Source: a virus. From it: a stretch of DNA of 45,617 nucleotides. Shown piece by piece: positions 6,664 through 14,134 of the stretch. The notes beneath the pieces are model-generated. The model saw only the letters and a list, made by a program, of their open reading frames with translations, had not been told where the DNA came from and ran no database searches. Both the position numbers and the translations under genes were made by a program. Where the stretch lies: IMG/VR virus record IMGVR_UViG_3300049595_003995, positions 1 through 45,617 of that record, one strand, 5' to 3'. The stretch's first letter is position 1. Each line of letters starts with the position of its first letter.

Positions 6664-8012
6664 TGTTCCTCGGAAATAGTGTTCCAATATCAGTATTTGC
6701 AGGCCAAAATTTAGAAGATTTTGGAGATACCCCGACTCTATATCGTAACTTTCTTATTGACCCTCAACTTAACGGACCTGAAAACCCTGAATCAAGAATT
6801 GGTCCGAACTTAATTTACACTCGTCCAACAGCTGCATCATATTGGACATCTTTATCTACTATTCAATATGTAGCAAATAATATACATAGATTTAATTACA
6901 ACAAAGGAACTTTTCTGGGTTTATTGATCGAAGAAGCTCGAGCAAATTTAATTTCATACAGTGATGATTTTCGAGCACCTATTTGGTTTATTCCCAGTAC
7001 CACTATACCTTTTAATGACCCGCTTCCTGGAGTTACTGTTACTCCAAATTCTATACAAGCACCAGACGGTACAAACACCGGGACATTAATAACTCAGTTT
7101 GGCGGCGAAGGCTACCATACAATTGTTTGGGCGACAGGGACACCTGTTGAACCTGCACAATATTCTCGAACAATATATGTTAAAAGAGGTACCGCTAGAT
7201 ATATTGCTATAACCTGCGCATCAACACCGTTTCAAGCTCAAGTATTTAGAGTCTTTGATTTTGATTTACCTGGGTATGTTGGCGGTTTATTAATTGGTAC
7301 CTCATTTGAGCATGTAGGTAACGGATGGTACAAATTAACAATTGATCGTGTATCATCGAATAGTAATACAAACAAACTAGGTATTGCTATAGTTGAAACG
7401 CCACAAACTGCTAGTGTTCAATACACTCCCAATTCTACTTTGTCAGGAGTTTACATTTGGGGAGCACAAGTTGAAAGAGGTAATTTTGCTACCAGTTACA
7501 TACCTACAAGTGGCTCATCTCTAATTCGAGCAGCAGATTATATAGATATCAGACGACCTAATTTTAAAAATATGTACAATAGAAGAGAAGGTACATACTA
7601 TACCAAAGCCTCAAGATTTTTACCAAGAAACAGCTCTTCAACAACATTAGCAACTGTTATTGGAGATAATACCTCTCAATACTGGACGTTAAATACCGGT
7701 GCATTAACAGCTACTATTAGCCCTACTATTATGTCAATGAGTAATATTACAGGGGTGAATGTCCTAGCACCTAATATTACTTTTGATTTAGCAATAGGAC
7801 TTAAAAAAGATAATTCCGTAATATTTCAAAATCAAACACTCGTAACCGAAATACCAACAATACAGTTACCAACTATCGTCAATAAATTTCAAATAGGTAA
7901 TTTTTCAAATAGTAACTTTTTAAACGGCCATATTCAAATTATAGGTTATTGGCCAAAGAGATTTGCAGACAGCATAATTGAAAGTTTAACCGGACAGTCT
8001 AGCGCCGTATAA
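6663..8012 (+). CDS. tail fibre or receptor-binding protein with carbohydrate-binding-like domain, 449 aa
   Basis: The segment GLLIEEARANLISYSDDF (about residue 86 on) starts a module common in phage tail proteins; a jelly-roll, carbohydrate-binding-like stretch follows and closes with QVERGNFATSYIPTSG (about 269). The last 150 residues look like a concanavalin/laminin-G-type lectin domain. It would bind host surface glycan. No enzymatic motif is seen. Its ATG overlaps the stop of the shorter fibre gene upstream, and a late box follows it. Confidence 0.7.
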   Translation: MFLGNSVPISVFAGQNLEDFGDTPTLYRNFLIDPQLNGPENPESRIGPNLIYTRPTAASYWTSLSTIQYVANNIHRFNYNKGTFLGLLIEEARANLISYSDDFRAPIWFIPSTTIPFNDPLPGVTVTPNSIQAPDGTNTGTLITQFGGEGYHTIVWATGTPVEPAQYSRTIYVKRGTARYIAITCASTPFQAQVFRVFDFDLPGYVGGLLIGTSFEHVGNGWYKLTIDRVSSNSNTNKLGIAIVETPQTASVQYTPNSTLSGVYIWGAQVERGNFATSYIPTSGSSLIRAADYIDIRRPNFKNMYNRREGTYYTKASRFLPRNSSSTTLATVIGDNTSQYWTLNTGALTATISPTIMSMSNITGVNVLAPNITFDLAIGLKKDNSVIFQNQTLVTEIPTIQLPTIVNKFQIGNFSNSNFLNGHIQIIGYWPKRFADSIIESLTGQSSAV

Positions 8013-8018
8013 TAAATA
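8011..8018 (+). promoter_or_regulatory. T4-style late promoter box AATAAATA
   Basis: TATAATAAATAATAAT overlaps the preceding stop codon and ends 5 bp before the ATG at 8024. Confidence 0.65.
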
Positions 8019-8023
8019 ATAAT

Positions 8024-8296
8024 ATGGAATATCAATATTATAAATTTCCTAACAAAGAAAGTGTTCCTAGCTTAGAGCTATGGCCTTCTAATGTTAGTGT
8101 TTATGAAGTAGGTATTATAAAAAGAAAAGACGAGGTAATGGATGAATGGGGTAACGAAATTGAACCAGCAGAATATTTTGACGGCTGGCATATTAATGTA
8201 TGTTTCGAGGAAAAGGCAGATTTAGACTTTATACAACAATATCGTATTAACGTTAGTTCACCTGACTATCTTTGGTACGGACAACAAAATAAATAA
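8024..8296 (+). CDS. hypothetical late protein between fibre genes, 90 aa
   Basis: The protein is acidic, with many Trp and Tyr (YFDGWHINVCFEEKADLDF) and no signal peptide. Late boxes flank it on both sides. Its place between two fibre genes suggests a fibre chaperone or a small virion component. No family recognised. Confidence 0.6.
   Translation: MEYQYYKFPNKESVPSLELWPSNVSVYEVGIIKRKDEVMDEWGNEIEPAEYFDGWHINVCFEEKADLDFIQQYRINVSSPDYLWYGQQNK
8288..8295 (+). promoter_or_regulatory. T4-style late promoter box AATAAATA
   Basis: AAAATAAATAAAAAAA overlaps the upstream stop and ends 6 bp before the ATG at 8302. Confidence 0.65.
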
Positions 8297-8301
8297 AAAA
8301 A

Positions 8302-9897
8302 ATGGGCTTAGAAATTATCACACAACCGCAATTATTTTTGAGACCTTTAACAGCTTTAAACGGTGTTGAAGGTTATGTGCCACCATATTTTGCGACATTT
8401 CACACATGCATGACTTCGAGTCCGGTTTCAAGTTATACATTTCCGTTAACTGGGCAACTAGGATTACATATCACTAATAGTAGTGATAGTTATATAGTAA
8501 ATATCGATGGCGTAGTACAGCCACCCCCTTCATATAGTGTCGATGCAAATACAAGAGTAATAACTTTTGTTAAACCTATACCCCCAAATACAGAAATTTT
8601 TATAACTCAAATAGGTACAACAGTATCTATGGTTAGTGTAGCTAGTTTAACAGCAGATAAAACTTATTTACGAAATGCAATAGCTGAAAATTTAGTCGTT
8701 ACAAGTTTAACAGCTCTTTCTGCAGAAATTAGAATAGTTGATATTACTCAATACGAATTATCCGGTTACACTATTCGTGGTAATACTGATGTTATCGGTA
8801 ATTTTAATGTATCGCAGTTAATTTCTGCAACTAATCTTGAGATTGTTGAAAAAACAACAAGTAAAACACTTAGTGTAACAAATGGTTTTATAACTAATTT
8901 ATCAACTGATAAACTATCTGCAGATAATGTTTTTATAAATATTTTATCAGCCAATAATACCTTTATAACAAAATTAACAGCTCTTACGGCTGAATTTGAT
9001 GTTATTAATAAAAATATAAGTGTAAATGGTAATATAAATGTTACAGGGACTGTAGTTGGAACAGTTTCATCTCTTGTAATAACAGCTAATTCTTTAAGTG
9101 CACAAGAAATCAATCTTATAAACACCCCTGCTAATAATGCTACAGGGCCAATGATTAGTATAGGTCAAACAGAAAGTTCTTCGTTTTCAGGTATAAGAGC
9201 GACTTATGATGAACCAACTAATAAGCTTTTTATTACTTCAAACGTCGATACTACTTCTTTAACATCTGTTGTCATTGATACCCAAAATGGTAATATTGGA
9301 GTAGCCGGCGCACCTACTTCGCAAAACGTTTTAACCGTTACCGGTAATCTATCAACAACCGGTAATATATTAACATTAGGTCTATCAAGTTTTGGTGATA
9401 TTGTATCTCCTAATCAGACAATTAATTCAGATAGTTCAGTTCTAACAAGAACACTCGGTGATACAAGATACGGCAATATCGTTTATGCAGTTCTTGAAGC
9501 TGATTCTGCAACTAATAGTACCACAACTTATTCAACAATTATAAGTATACCGCTAGAAGCAAATTCTTTATATGAAATTAACTCAATAATACAAATAACT
9601 ACAAGCAGTAATGGAGGTTCAAAATTTAGATTACAATATAGTGGCACTGAAGCTTTTGTAAATTTTGTTGAAACATATTATAGTTCAGCTGCAACCACAA
9701 CATTCAGTAAAGCAGTAGCAAATTTTTCTGAAACCACTCAAACAAGTGATTCTGTTCGTGGTCATATATATCGTAGATCTGGTATTATTAAAACATCAAC
9801 AGCAGTAACCTTGAGTGCACAAATGGCATTAAATTCTGCAAATGGAAACGTTCTTGGTGCTCGGGGCTCGTATATTTTAGCTAGAAAATTAGTATAA
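8302..9897 (+). CDS. tail fibre protein, 531 aa
   Basis: Residues about 40-115 form an N-terminal virion-attachment-like domain (NIDGVVQPPPSYSV...FITQIGT) of a type common in marine phage fibres. Residues about 120-260 contain stalk repeats built on LSADNxFIxxLSAxNxFI. After a beta-rich middle, the last 130 residues resemble a compact C-terminal knob with YSTIISIPLEANSLYEI. It probably trimerises and carries host-binding at the tip. It has its own late promoter and is the last gene before the QueC operon. Confidence 0.7.
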   Translation: MGLEIITQPQLFLRPLTALNGVEGYVPPYFATFHTCMTSSPVSSYTFPLTGQLGLHITNSSDSYIVNIDGVVQPPPSYSVDANTRVITFVKPIPPNTEIFITQIGTTVSMVSVASLTADKTYLRNAIAENLVVTSLTALSAEIRIVDITQYELSGYTIRGNTDVIGNFNVSQLISATNLEIVEKTTSKTLSVTNGFITNLSTDKLSADNVFINILSANNTFITKLTALTAEFDVINKNISVNGNINVTGTVVGTVSSLVITANSLSAQEINLINTPANNATGPMISIGQTESSSFSGIRATYDEPTNKLFITSNVDTTSLTSVVIDTQNGNIGVAGAPTSQNVLTVTGNLSTTGNILTLGLSSFGDIVSPNQTINSDSSVLTRTLGDTRYGNIVYAVLEADSATNSTTTYSTIISIPLEANSLYEINSIIQITTSSNGGSKFRLQYSGTEAFVNFVETYYSSAATTTFSKAVANFSETTQTSDSVRGHIYRRSGIIKTSTAVTLSAQMALNSANGNVLGARGSYILARKLV

Positions 9898-9898
9898 T

Positions 9899-9926
9899 TT
9901 GATTTATTTTAAAGTTAGTTTATAAT
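9899..9926 (+). promoter_or_regulatory. early sigma70-like promoter of the queC operon
   Basis: TTGATT (9899-9904) and a perfect TATAAT (9921-9926) are 16 bp apart; the ATG at 9935 is 8 bp beyond. Confidence 0.7.
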
Positions 9927-9934
9927 CACTACAT

Positions 9935-10660
9935 ATGTCTAAGTGTGTAGTTATCTATTCCGGTGGTATGGATTCAACAGTTATCCTCCATCACTGTTTA
10001 AACAAATACGATGAAGTCTATTGCCTGACTTATGATTATAATCAGCGTCATAAAGAAGAGATTGAAAAAGCTCTCAATTATACAACAGATCTAGGTGTTG
10101 GTGAGGGTCAGAAGATTGCCCAGCACACTGTTGTTGACTTAAGTTTTTATGCAAATTTAGCTTCAGCATCAGCTCTGACTAATTCTGCCATTAATGTTCC
10201 AAAGATGAAGGATGTAATTGGAGAAGCCCAGACTACAGCTTACGTTCCTAATCGTAATATGGTAATGTTATCTATTGCTGTTGGTTATGCTGAATCTATT
10301 GACTCCCAAGATGTTTATTATGGTGCTGCTCTTGCTGATGATACAGGCGGTTATTGGGATTGCACTTTAGAGTTCCTCAATTTGTTTAATACCACTTTAG
10401 CTCTCAATCGTAAGAATAAGATTAGAGTCAGTGCACCTCTTATGCCTAAGTCTAAAGCTGAAATTATTAAATGGGGGCTAGAGATGGGTGTTGATTTTTC
10501 TAAAACTTTAACTTGTTACAACGGTGGCGAGAAGGCATGCGGTGAATGTCCTAGTTGTGCTGCGCGCATTAAAGGTTTTATTGATAATAAATTAATTGAC
10601 CCAATTCCTTATGCTAAAGATATTCCCTGGCAAGCCTATCAGTGTCAGCCTATAATGTAA
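9935..10660 (+). CDS. queC: 7-cyano-7-deazaguanine synthase QueC, 241 aa
   Basis: QueC makes preQ0 from 7-carboxy-7-deazaguanine, ammonia and ATP. The ATP-pyrophosphatase P-loop SGGMDS is at residues 9-14, and the zinc site has Cys194, Cys202, Cys205 and Cys208 (CGECPSC). The length is near that of cellular QueC (about 230). In phages preQ0 and its derivatives are inserted into DNA by DpdA and protect it from restriction. Two bases separate it from the amidotransferase gene, and it has a consensus early promoter. FolE, QueD, QueE and DpdA are not visible here, so precursor supply must come from the host or another part of the genome. Confidence 0.92.
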   Translation: MSKCVVIYSGGMDSTVILHHCLNKYDEVYCLTYDYNQRHKEEIEKALNYTTDLGVGEGQKIAQHTVVDLSFYANLASASALTNSAINVPKMKDVIGEAQTTAYVPNRNMVMLSIAVGYAESIDSQDVYYGAALADDTGGYWDCTLEFLNLFNTTLALNRKNKIRVSAPLMPKSKAEIIKWGLEMGVDFSKTLTCYNGGEKACGECPSCAARIKGFIDNKLIDPIPYAKDIPWQAYQCQPIM

Positions 10661-10662
10661 GA

Positions 10663-11307
10663 ATGTGTGCAATAAGTGGCTCGAGCAGCATTGATAGAGC
10701 CTACGAGCTCTATAGACTCGGTCTTGATAGAGGTTACCAGTCATCAGGGTTCTTAGGAGTCACTAAGAACAACTTTGTCTGTCTTAAACAGAAAGAAGTC
10801 TTTGAACTGAATTATCTCAAGGAAGAGATGAAACGTACTGAGGAGTTTCCTATCTATTGTCTATTTCACTCAAGAGCCCCTACTAATACAGCTAACCAAG
10901 AGTTTTCGCCTAAGACTACTCATCCTTTCTCATATAAGCATTGGTTTGTAGGACATAACGGAATTATTCAGAACTTTTACGAATTAAATTCTTATGCTAC
11001 CTGTATGGCTTTTAATACAGATTCTGCAATAATACCTTACCATTTGTGCTGGTCAGGAGACAATTTTAAACAGACATACGAGAAATATAAAGGGTTGTTA
11101 ACCTCATGGAGTTATAATTCTATAACCGGGGACATCTTTCTAGTCAAAGCCGGCTCATCACTTCATATGCATGAAGATTCATTTTGTTCTGTGGCTTTTG
11201 AAAGCTCTTCTTCAGTTGATAAAGACGGAATTGTATTTAAATTTAATGGAATGGGTTTTGAAGAGTATGAGACTTTTAATTACGACAACCCATATTTTCT
11301 TTTATGA
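10663..11307 (+). CDS. class II glutamine amidotransferase, stand-alone, 214 aa
   Basis: The start at MCAISG puts the nucleophile Cys2 at the mature N-terminus, as Ntn-type amidotransferases require; a longer frame starting 21 bp upstream would bury it. Other class II landmarks are RGYQSSG (23-29), HSR (69-71), HPF (87-89), HNG (98-100) and TD (119-120). It would release ammonia from glutamine. No synthetase domain is attached. In archaea and phage 9g a Gat domain is fused to QueC and makes the 7-amidino (archaeosine) base; here the same pair is split but adjacent, so a role on preQ0 is a reasonable inference. It overlaps the next gene by ATGA. Confidence 0.85.
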   Translation: MCAISGSSSIDRAYELYRLGLDRGYQSSGFLGVTKNNFVCLKQKEVFELNYLKEEMKRTEEFPIYCLFHSRAPTNTANQEFSPKTTHPFSYKHWFVGHNGIIQNFYELNSYATCMAFNTDSAIIPYHLCWSGDNFKQTYEKYKGLLTSWSYNSITGDIFLVKAGSSLHMHEDSFCSVAFESSSSVDKDGIVFKFNGMGFEEYETFNYDNPYFLL

Positions 11308-12026
11308 AACAAGTATTACTCGTTACTGCAACTAAAGCTAAGACTCTGGAAGAATTTAAACAGAGACCTCTTGCACCCTCTTTAGAGCTTCTCTGTGATA
11401 AAAGATACGATACGTCTCAATTTGATTTTGAAATAATAAAGGAAAATTCAACAGGTCTTCCTGAAGTATACAACCGCTATTTAAATGAGAAAAATAAAGA
11501 TAAGATTGTATTATTTGTTCATGATGATTTAGAGATTCATGATTTAAACTTAGTAGAAAAACTAAACGAGTCACCTTGGGATATTACGGGCCTGGCCGGC
11601 GGAGCTCAATTTAATTTTCAAGATAAGAATCTCTGGCATATTTGTTCACCTCGCGAGACTCATTCCGGTTCAGTAACTCATCCTTTAGCTCAGCAACAAG
11701 GTAATCAGATTCTAGTAGATCAATCTCGAAAGCTATCAACACTCTTTGGCCCTTGGCCTCAAAGATGTTTAGTACTTGATGGCTTGTTCTTAGCAGTTCA
11801 TGTTGACCGAGCTTTAGAGACAGAATGGAGATTTGACGAACGACATAAGTTTCATCACTACGACATTGCTTCATGTTTAGGTGCTAACGAGAAAAAGCTC
11901 AAGATGGGAACCTGGCCTATTTTTGTAGTTCATCACGGATTAGGTAACTCGTTTATGACTCCGGAATGGGAAGAGTCTAATAAAATTTTCAAAGAGAATT
12001 GGCAAAATGCCTTGAAGTCAAATTGA
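11304..12026 (+). CDS. StrF-type glycosyltransferase-like protein, 240 aa
   Basis: The pattern VLFVHDDLEI (about residues 69-78), the later FDERHKFHHYDIASCL (about 176-191) and the closing FVVHHGLG match the GT2-like family of StrF/Glyco_tranf_2_5 type, where the DD pair would bind the metal and nucleotide sugar. The protein is cytoplasmic. It is coupled to the amidotransferase gene by ATGA. Lying inside the deazaguanine gene set it might glycosylate a modified base or a virion protein; no acceptor can be read from the sequence. Confidence 0.7.
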   Translation: MKQVLLVTATKAKTLEEFKQRPLAPSLELLCDKRYDTSQFDFEIIKENSTGLPEVYNRYLNEKNKDKIVLFVHDDLEIHDLNLVEKLNESPWDITGLAGGAQFNFQDKNLWHICSPRETHSGSVTHPLAQQQGNQILVDQSRKLSTLFGPWPQRCLVLDGLFLAVHVDRALETEWRFDERHKFHHYDIASCLGANEKKLKMGTWPIFVVHHGLGNSFMTPEWEESNKIFKENWQNALKSN

Positions 12027-12039
12027 CCTATTCTATAAT
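12012..12039 (+). promoter_or_regulatory. early sigma70-like promoter
   Basis: TTGAAG (12012-12017) and TATAAT (12034-12039) are 16 bp apart; 6 bp separate the -10 box from the ATG at 12046. It overlaps the 3' end of the glycosyltransferase gene. Confidence 0.65.
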
Positions 12040-12045
12040 ACACTT

Positions 12046-12633
12046 ATGATTATTAATAGACAGCTACTAAAGGAAGTATTTGGTGAAGATATATATGGCG
12101 GATGCCAAATCCATGACCGCTTTGCATATAAGTTTTTTAAGAAGGAGGTTAACCCGCTCGGCAATATTGTTTCGTTTGTTGCCCCGATGCTTGTAACCGA
12201 TAACCTCATCGACTTAGAAGATTCTCTCAATAAGGATTTTATCTATTCTGATATGGCTATGAACTTCATTATGGAGATTCCTGGCAAAGACATCTGGGGA
12301 GGTGTTTTGTTTCAGCGTTTGTTGAATGCTCAAGTCGGGTCTTTGTTGTGCAGTAAGTATCTCAATAAAGAAGGTTATGTTGATGGGGACGATATTATGA
12401 TTCATACTGATAACGAACCTAAGAAGGCTTCAGTTAGTATTGCTGCTGAGAAGAATGGAGCTGTTCTTATCCATCTTGGTATTAATATTGATGCTGGTCC
12501 TAAAGCGCCAGATTTTGCCTATTCCACTGAACTCGATAATGACCAGGCTCGTCATTTCATGACTGATGTTGAAAACATCTTTTATAGTATTCTTCAAGAC
12601 GTTTTTGTTGCTACGACTAAAATTATTGTGTGA
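12046..12633 (+). CDS. DUF366-like protein, 195 aa
   Basis: Landmarks in order match my memory of DUF366, a family of about 190 residues from archaea and some bacteria: HDRFAYKFF (about 24-32), NLIDLEDSLNKDFIYSD (about 53-69), LFQRLLNAQVGSLL (about 88-101) and KKASVSIA...LIHLGINID (about 126-148). The biochemical role of this family is not known to me with certainty. Its position two genes after QueC and the amidotransferase suggests a step in 7-deazaguanine metabolism. It has its own promoter and overlaps the clamp-loader gene by GTGA. Confidence 0.7.
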   Translation: MIINRQLLKEVFGEDIYGGCQIHDRFAYKFFKKEVNPLGNIVSFVAPMLVTDNLIDLEDSLNKDFIYSDMAMNFIMEIPGKDIWGGVLFQRLLNAQVGSLLCSKYLNKEGYVDGDDIMIHTDNEPKKASVSIAAEKNGAVLIHLGINIDAGPKAPDFAYSTELDNDQARHFMTDVENIFYSILQDVFVATTKIIV

Positions 12634-12980
12634 CAATATTTGATTATATAGGAGATATTCTCTCAAAGAAAAAAGGTAATCTTGTTTTAGATGAATACAT
12701 ACCCTTCTTAATAACAAGATGGTTATCATTTGTATCACCACAAACAACTTATGCTTTAAACAATACTGTAAATGTATTAGGTAATATAGACAAAAATTAT
12801 CATTACAAATTACTTGTAGCGTTATTTCCTAAGTTAAAATATACCCCTCGCATACAGTATATAAAGAAAAACAAAAAGGAAAAAGAAGATAATAAAGAAA
12901 TTAAAATGCTAGCAAGTAATTTAGAATTATCCCAAAGAGAAACACAACAATTGCTTGACTTACAAAAAAAAATTAGTTAA
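12630..12980 (+). CDS. 62: clamp-loader small subunit, gp62-like, 116 aa
   Basis: The sequence FDYIGDIL, the strand DEYIPFLITRWLSF, TTYALNNTVNVL and DKNYHYKLLVALFPK follow the pattern of T4-like gp62 (KVP40 type: YPPFMVNRxLS, NEMNR, LDxxxQFDFL). gp62 partners with gp44 in the clamp loader that places the gp45 sliding clamp on DNA. The protein is shorter than T4 gp62 (187 residues). The GTG start overlaps the previous stop, which decides it. Genes 44, 45 and 43 are not in the window. Confidence 0.7.
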   Translation: MTIFDYIGDILSKKKGNLVLDEYIPFLITRWLSFVSPQTTYALNNTVNVLGNIDKNYHYKLLVALFPKLKYTPRIQYIKKNKKEKEDNKEIKMLASNLELSQRETQQLLDLQKKIS

Positions 12981-12990
12981 ATTATAAGAT

Positions 12991-13362
12991 ATGTTAGCAA
13001 GAGAAAATCAAGGAATAGCACCAGAAGATTATAAAGACTTACCTCTACCAGAAGATTACGAAATTACAGAGCTTTTATCGAACGTAATTGCAGCTGAGTA
13101 TGCAGACGTTGCAGAAGATGGTAAGAGTTTAATGCGTAATGGTATTATTTTACCTGCACAAGTTGTAGACCATAGAGCATGGAGGGTTGCAAAAGTAACT
13201 TTAGCTGGCCCGGAGTGTAAACAAGTTAAAAAAGACGATATTATTATTTTTCCAGGAGATAGAGGATTACAATCTTTGCAAAGAAACGGCAAAATGATTA
13301 TCTTTTTATCTGAAGAGCGTATTTTTGGTATTTGTAAGCCAATTAAGGCTAAGAAAAAATGA
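12991..13362 (+). CDS. GroES-like co-chaperonin (functional gp31/CocO analogue), 123 aa
   Basis: The core reads like Cpn10: NGIILPAQVV (about 50-59), VTLAGPECKQVKKDDIIIFPGDRG (about 68-91), NGKMIIFLSEERIFGIC (about 98-114). It would cap the host GroEL chamber for folding of phage proteins such as the major capsid protein, as gp31 does in T4. The N-terminal 45 residues are an acidic extension not found in GroES. The gene is tightly packed and its stop overlaps the next ATG. Confidence 0.75.
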   Translation: MLARENQGIAPEDYKDLPLPEDYEITELLSNVIAAEYADVAEDGKSLMRNGIILPAQVVDHRAWRVAKVTLAGPECKQVKKDDIIIFPGDRGLQSLQRNGKMIIFLSEERIFGICKPIKAKKK

Positions 13363-13748
13363 GAATGGGTCGCGGAGCCCTATCGTTGCTCCTTATGACA
13401 AATGTAGTAGAGTTAAGATTTCGCCGGCGAATTGAAAAGGCAGGTGTCGGAGACTATCGACGCATGTTATGTACAAATGATAAAGGTTTATTAATGTCTA
13501 CACTAGGAAGAAATATTCTTAATTATAATCCACCGAGAGGCGGCGGGTTACCGTACAATCCATCAGATAAAAATTTAGTTGTCACCTGGGATATTTTTCT
13601 ACAAGATTATAGAATGATTAACTGTAATGATGTAGATGTAATATCAGTAATTAAAACATCACCTGACCCTAAGCCGTTTTGGGAATATTTTAATCAGCAT
13701 TTATTGCCTATGGCTGGTGGTCAAAAAGCAACCTTTATGAACACATGA
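13359..13748 (+). CDS. WYL_2-like (DUF2693-type) small protein, 129 aa
   Basis: RRMLCTNDKGLLMSTLG and VVTWDIFLQDYRMINCNDVD resemble the SH3-like barrel proteins called WYL_2 in T4-like phages, whose typical end is VWDLExxxWRSFRxDSV. A second, clearer member is at 44579-44833. The ATG overlapping the upstream stop (ATGA) is used here, but the first 12 residues are unusual and the ATG at 13395 (MTNVVELRF) may be the true start. Function unknown; transcript or nucleic-acid binding is possible. Confidence 0.6.
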   Translation: MRMGRGALSLLLMTNVVELRFRRRIEKAGVGDYRRMLCTNDKGLLMSTLGRNILNYNPPRGGGLPYNPSDKNLVVTWDIFLQDYRMINCNDVDVISVIKTSPDPKPFWEYFNQHLLPMAGGQKATFMNT

Positions 13749-14125
13749 TATCAGTAACATCAACATATTTAGAATCAATTCCTGGCGAAACTTTTTTTAC
13801 AAAAGCTTTGCAATCCCCTATATCATTTGTTTTAGGTTCTAAGATAATAAAACAAGGTAAACTTTTAATTTTTAAACAAGCTCATTACTATATTCAAATA
13901 ACCATACAAAATACACGAAATCAAAAAGAAACGTTCGAGATACCTATACCGTTCAAAACTGAAGAATATGTACATGAAGGTTTAATATATTTTGATTACC
14001 GGGTGAAATCATTAGTTGGAAAAAATGAAGAGCTGTGCTATAGATTATCAAAGGCAAAAATAAAAAATACCACACCGTCTCAATACTACAATAAGATTTT
14101 AGAAATTAAAACCCAACTTCAATAA
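13745..14125 (+). CDS. conserved phage hypothetical protein, 126 aa
   Basis: The protein is mostly beta, with HYYIQITIQNTRNQKETF followed by EIPIPF and a Lys-rich helical C-terminus. It overlaps the previous gene by ATGA and ends the run that began with QueC. I have a loose memory of similar proteins near gp62 in marine T4-like phages but no function to offer. Confidence 0.6.
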   Translation: MISVTSTYLESIPGETFFTKALQSPISFVLGSKIIKQGKLLIFKQAHYYIQITIQNTRNQKETFEIPIPFKTEEYVHEGLIYFDYRVKSLVGKNEELCYRLSKAKIKNTTPSQYYNKILEIKTQLQ

Positions 14126-14128
14126 ATA
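14121..14128 (+). promoter_or_regulatory. T4-style late promoter box AATAAATA
   Basis: CAATAAATATAAAAT overlaps the upstream stop and ends 6 bp before the ATG at 14135. Confidence 0.65.
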
Positions 14129-14134
14129 TAAAAT

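Noticed and set aside
9935-12633. A complete preQ0 pathway
   Set aside because: No FolE, QueD (CxxxHGH), QueE (radical SAM CxxxCxxC) or DpdA-like protein is seen in the window; only QueC and the amidotransferase are supported.
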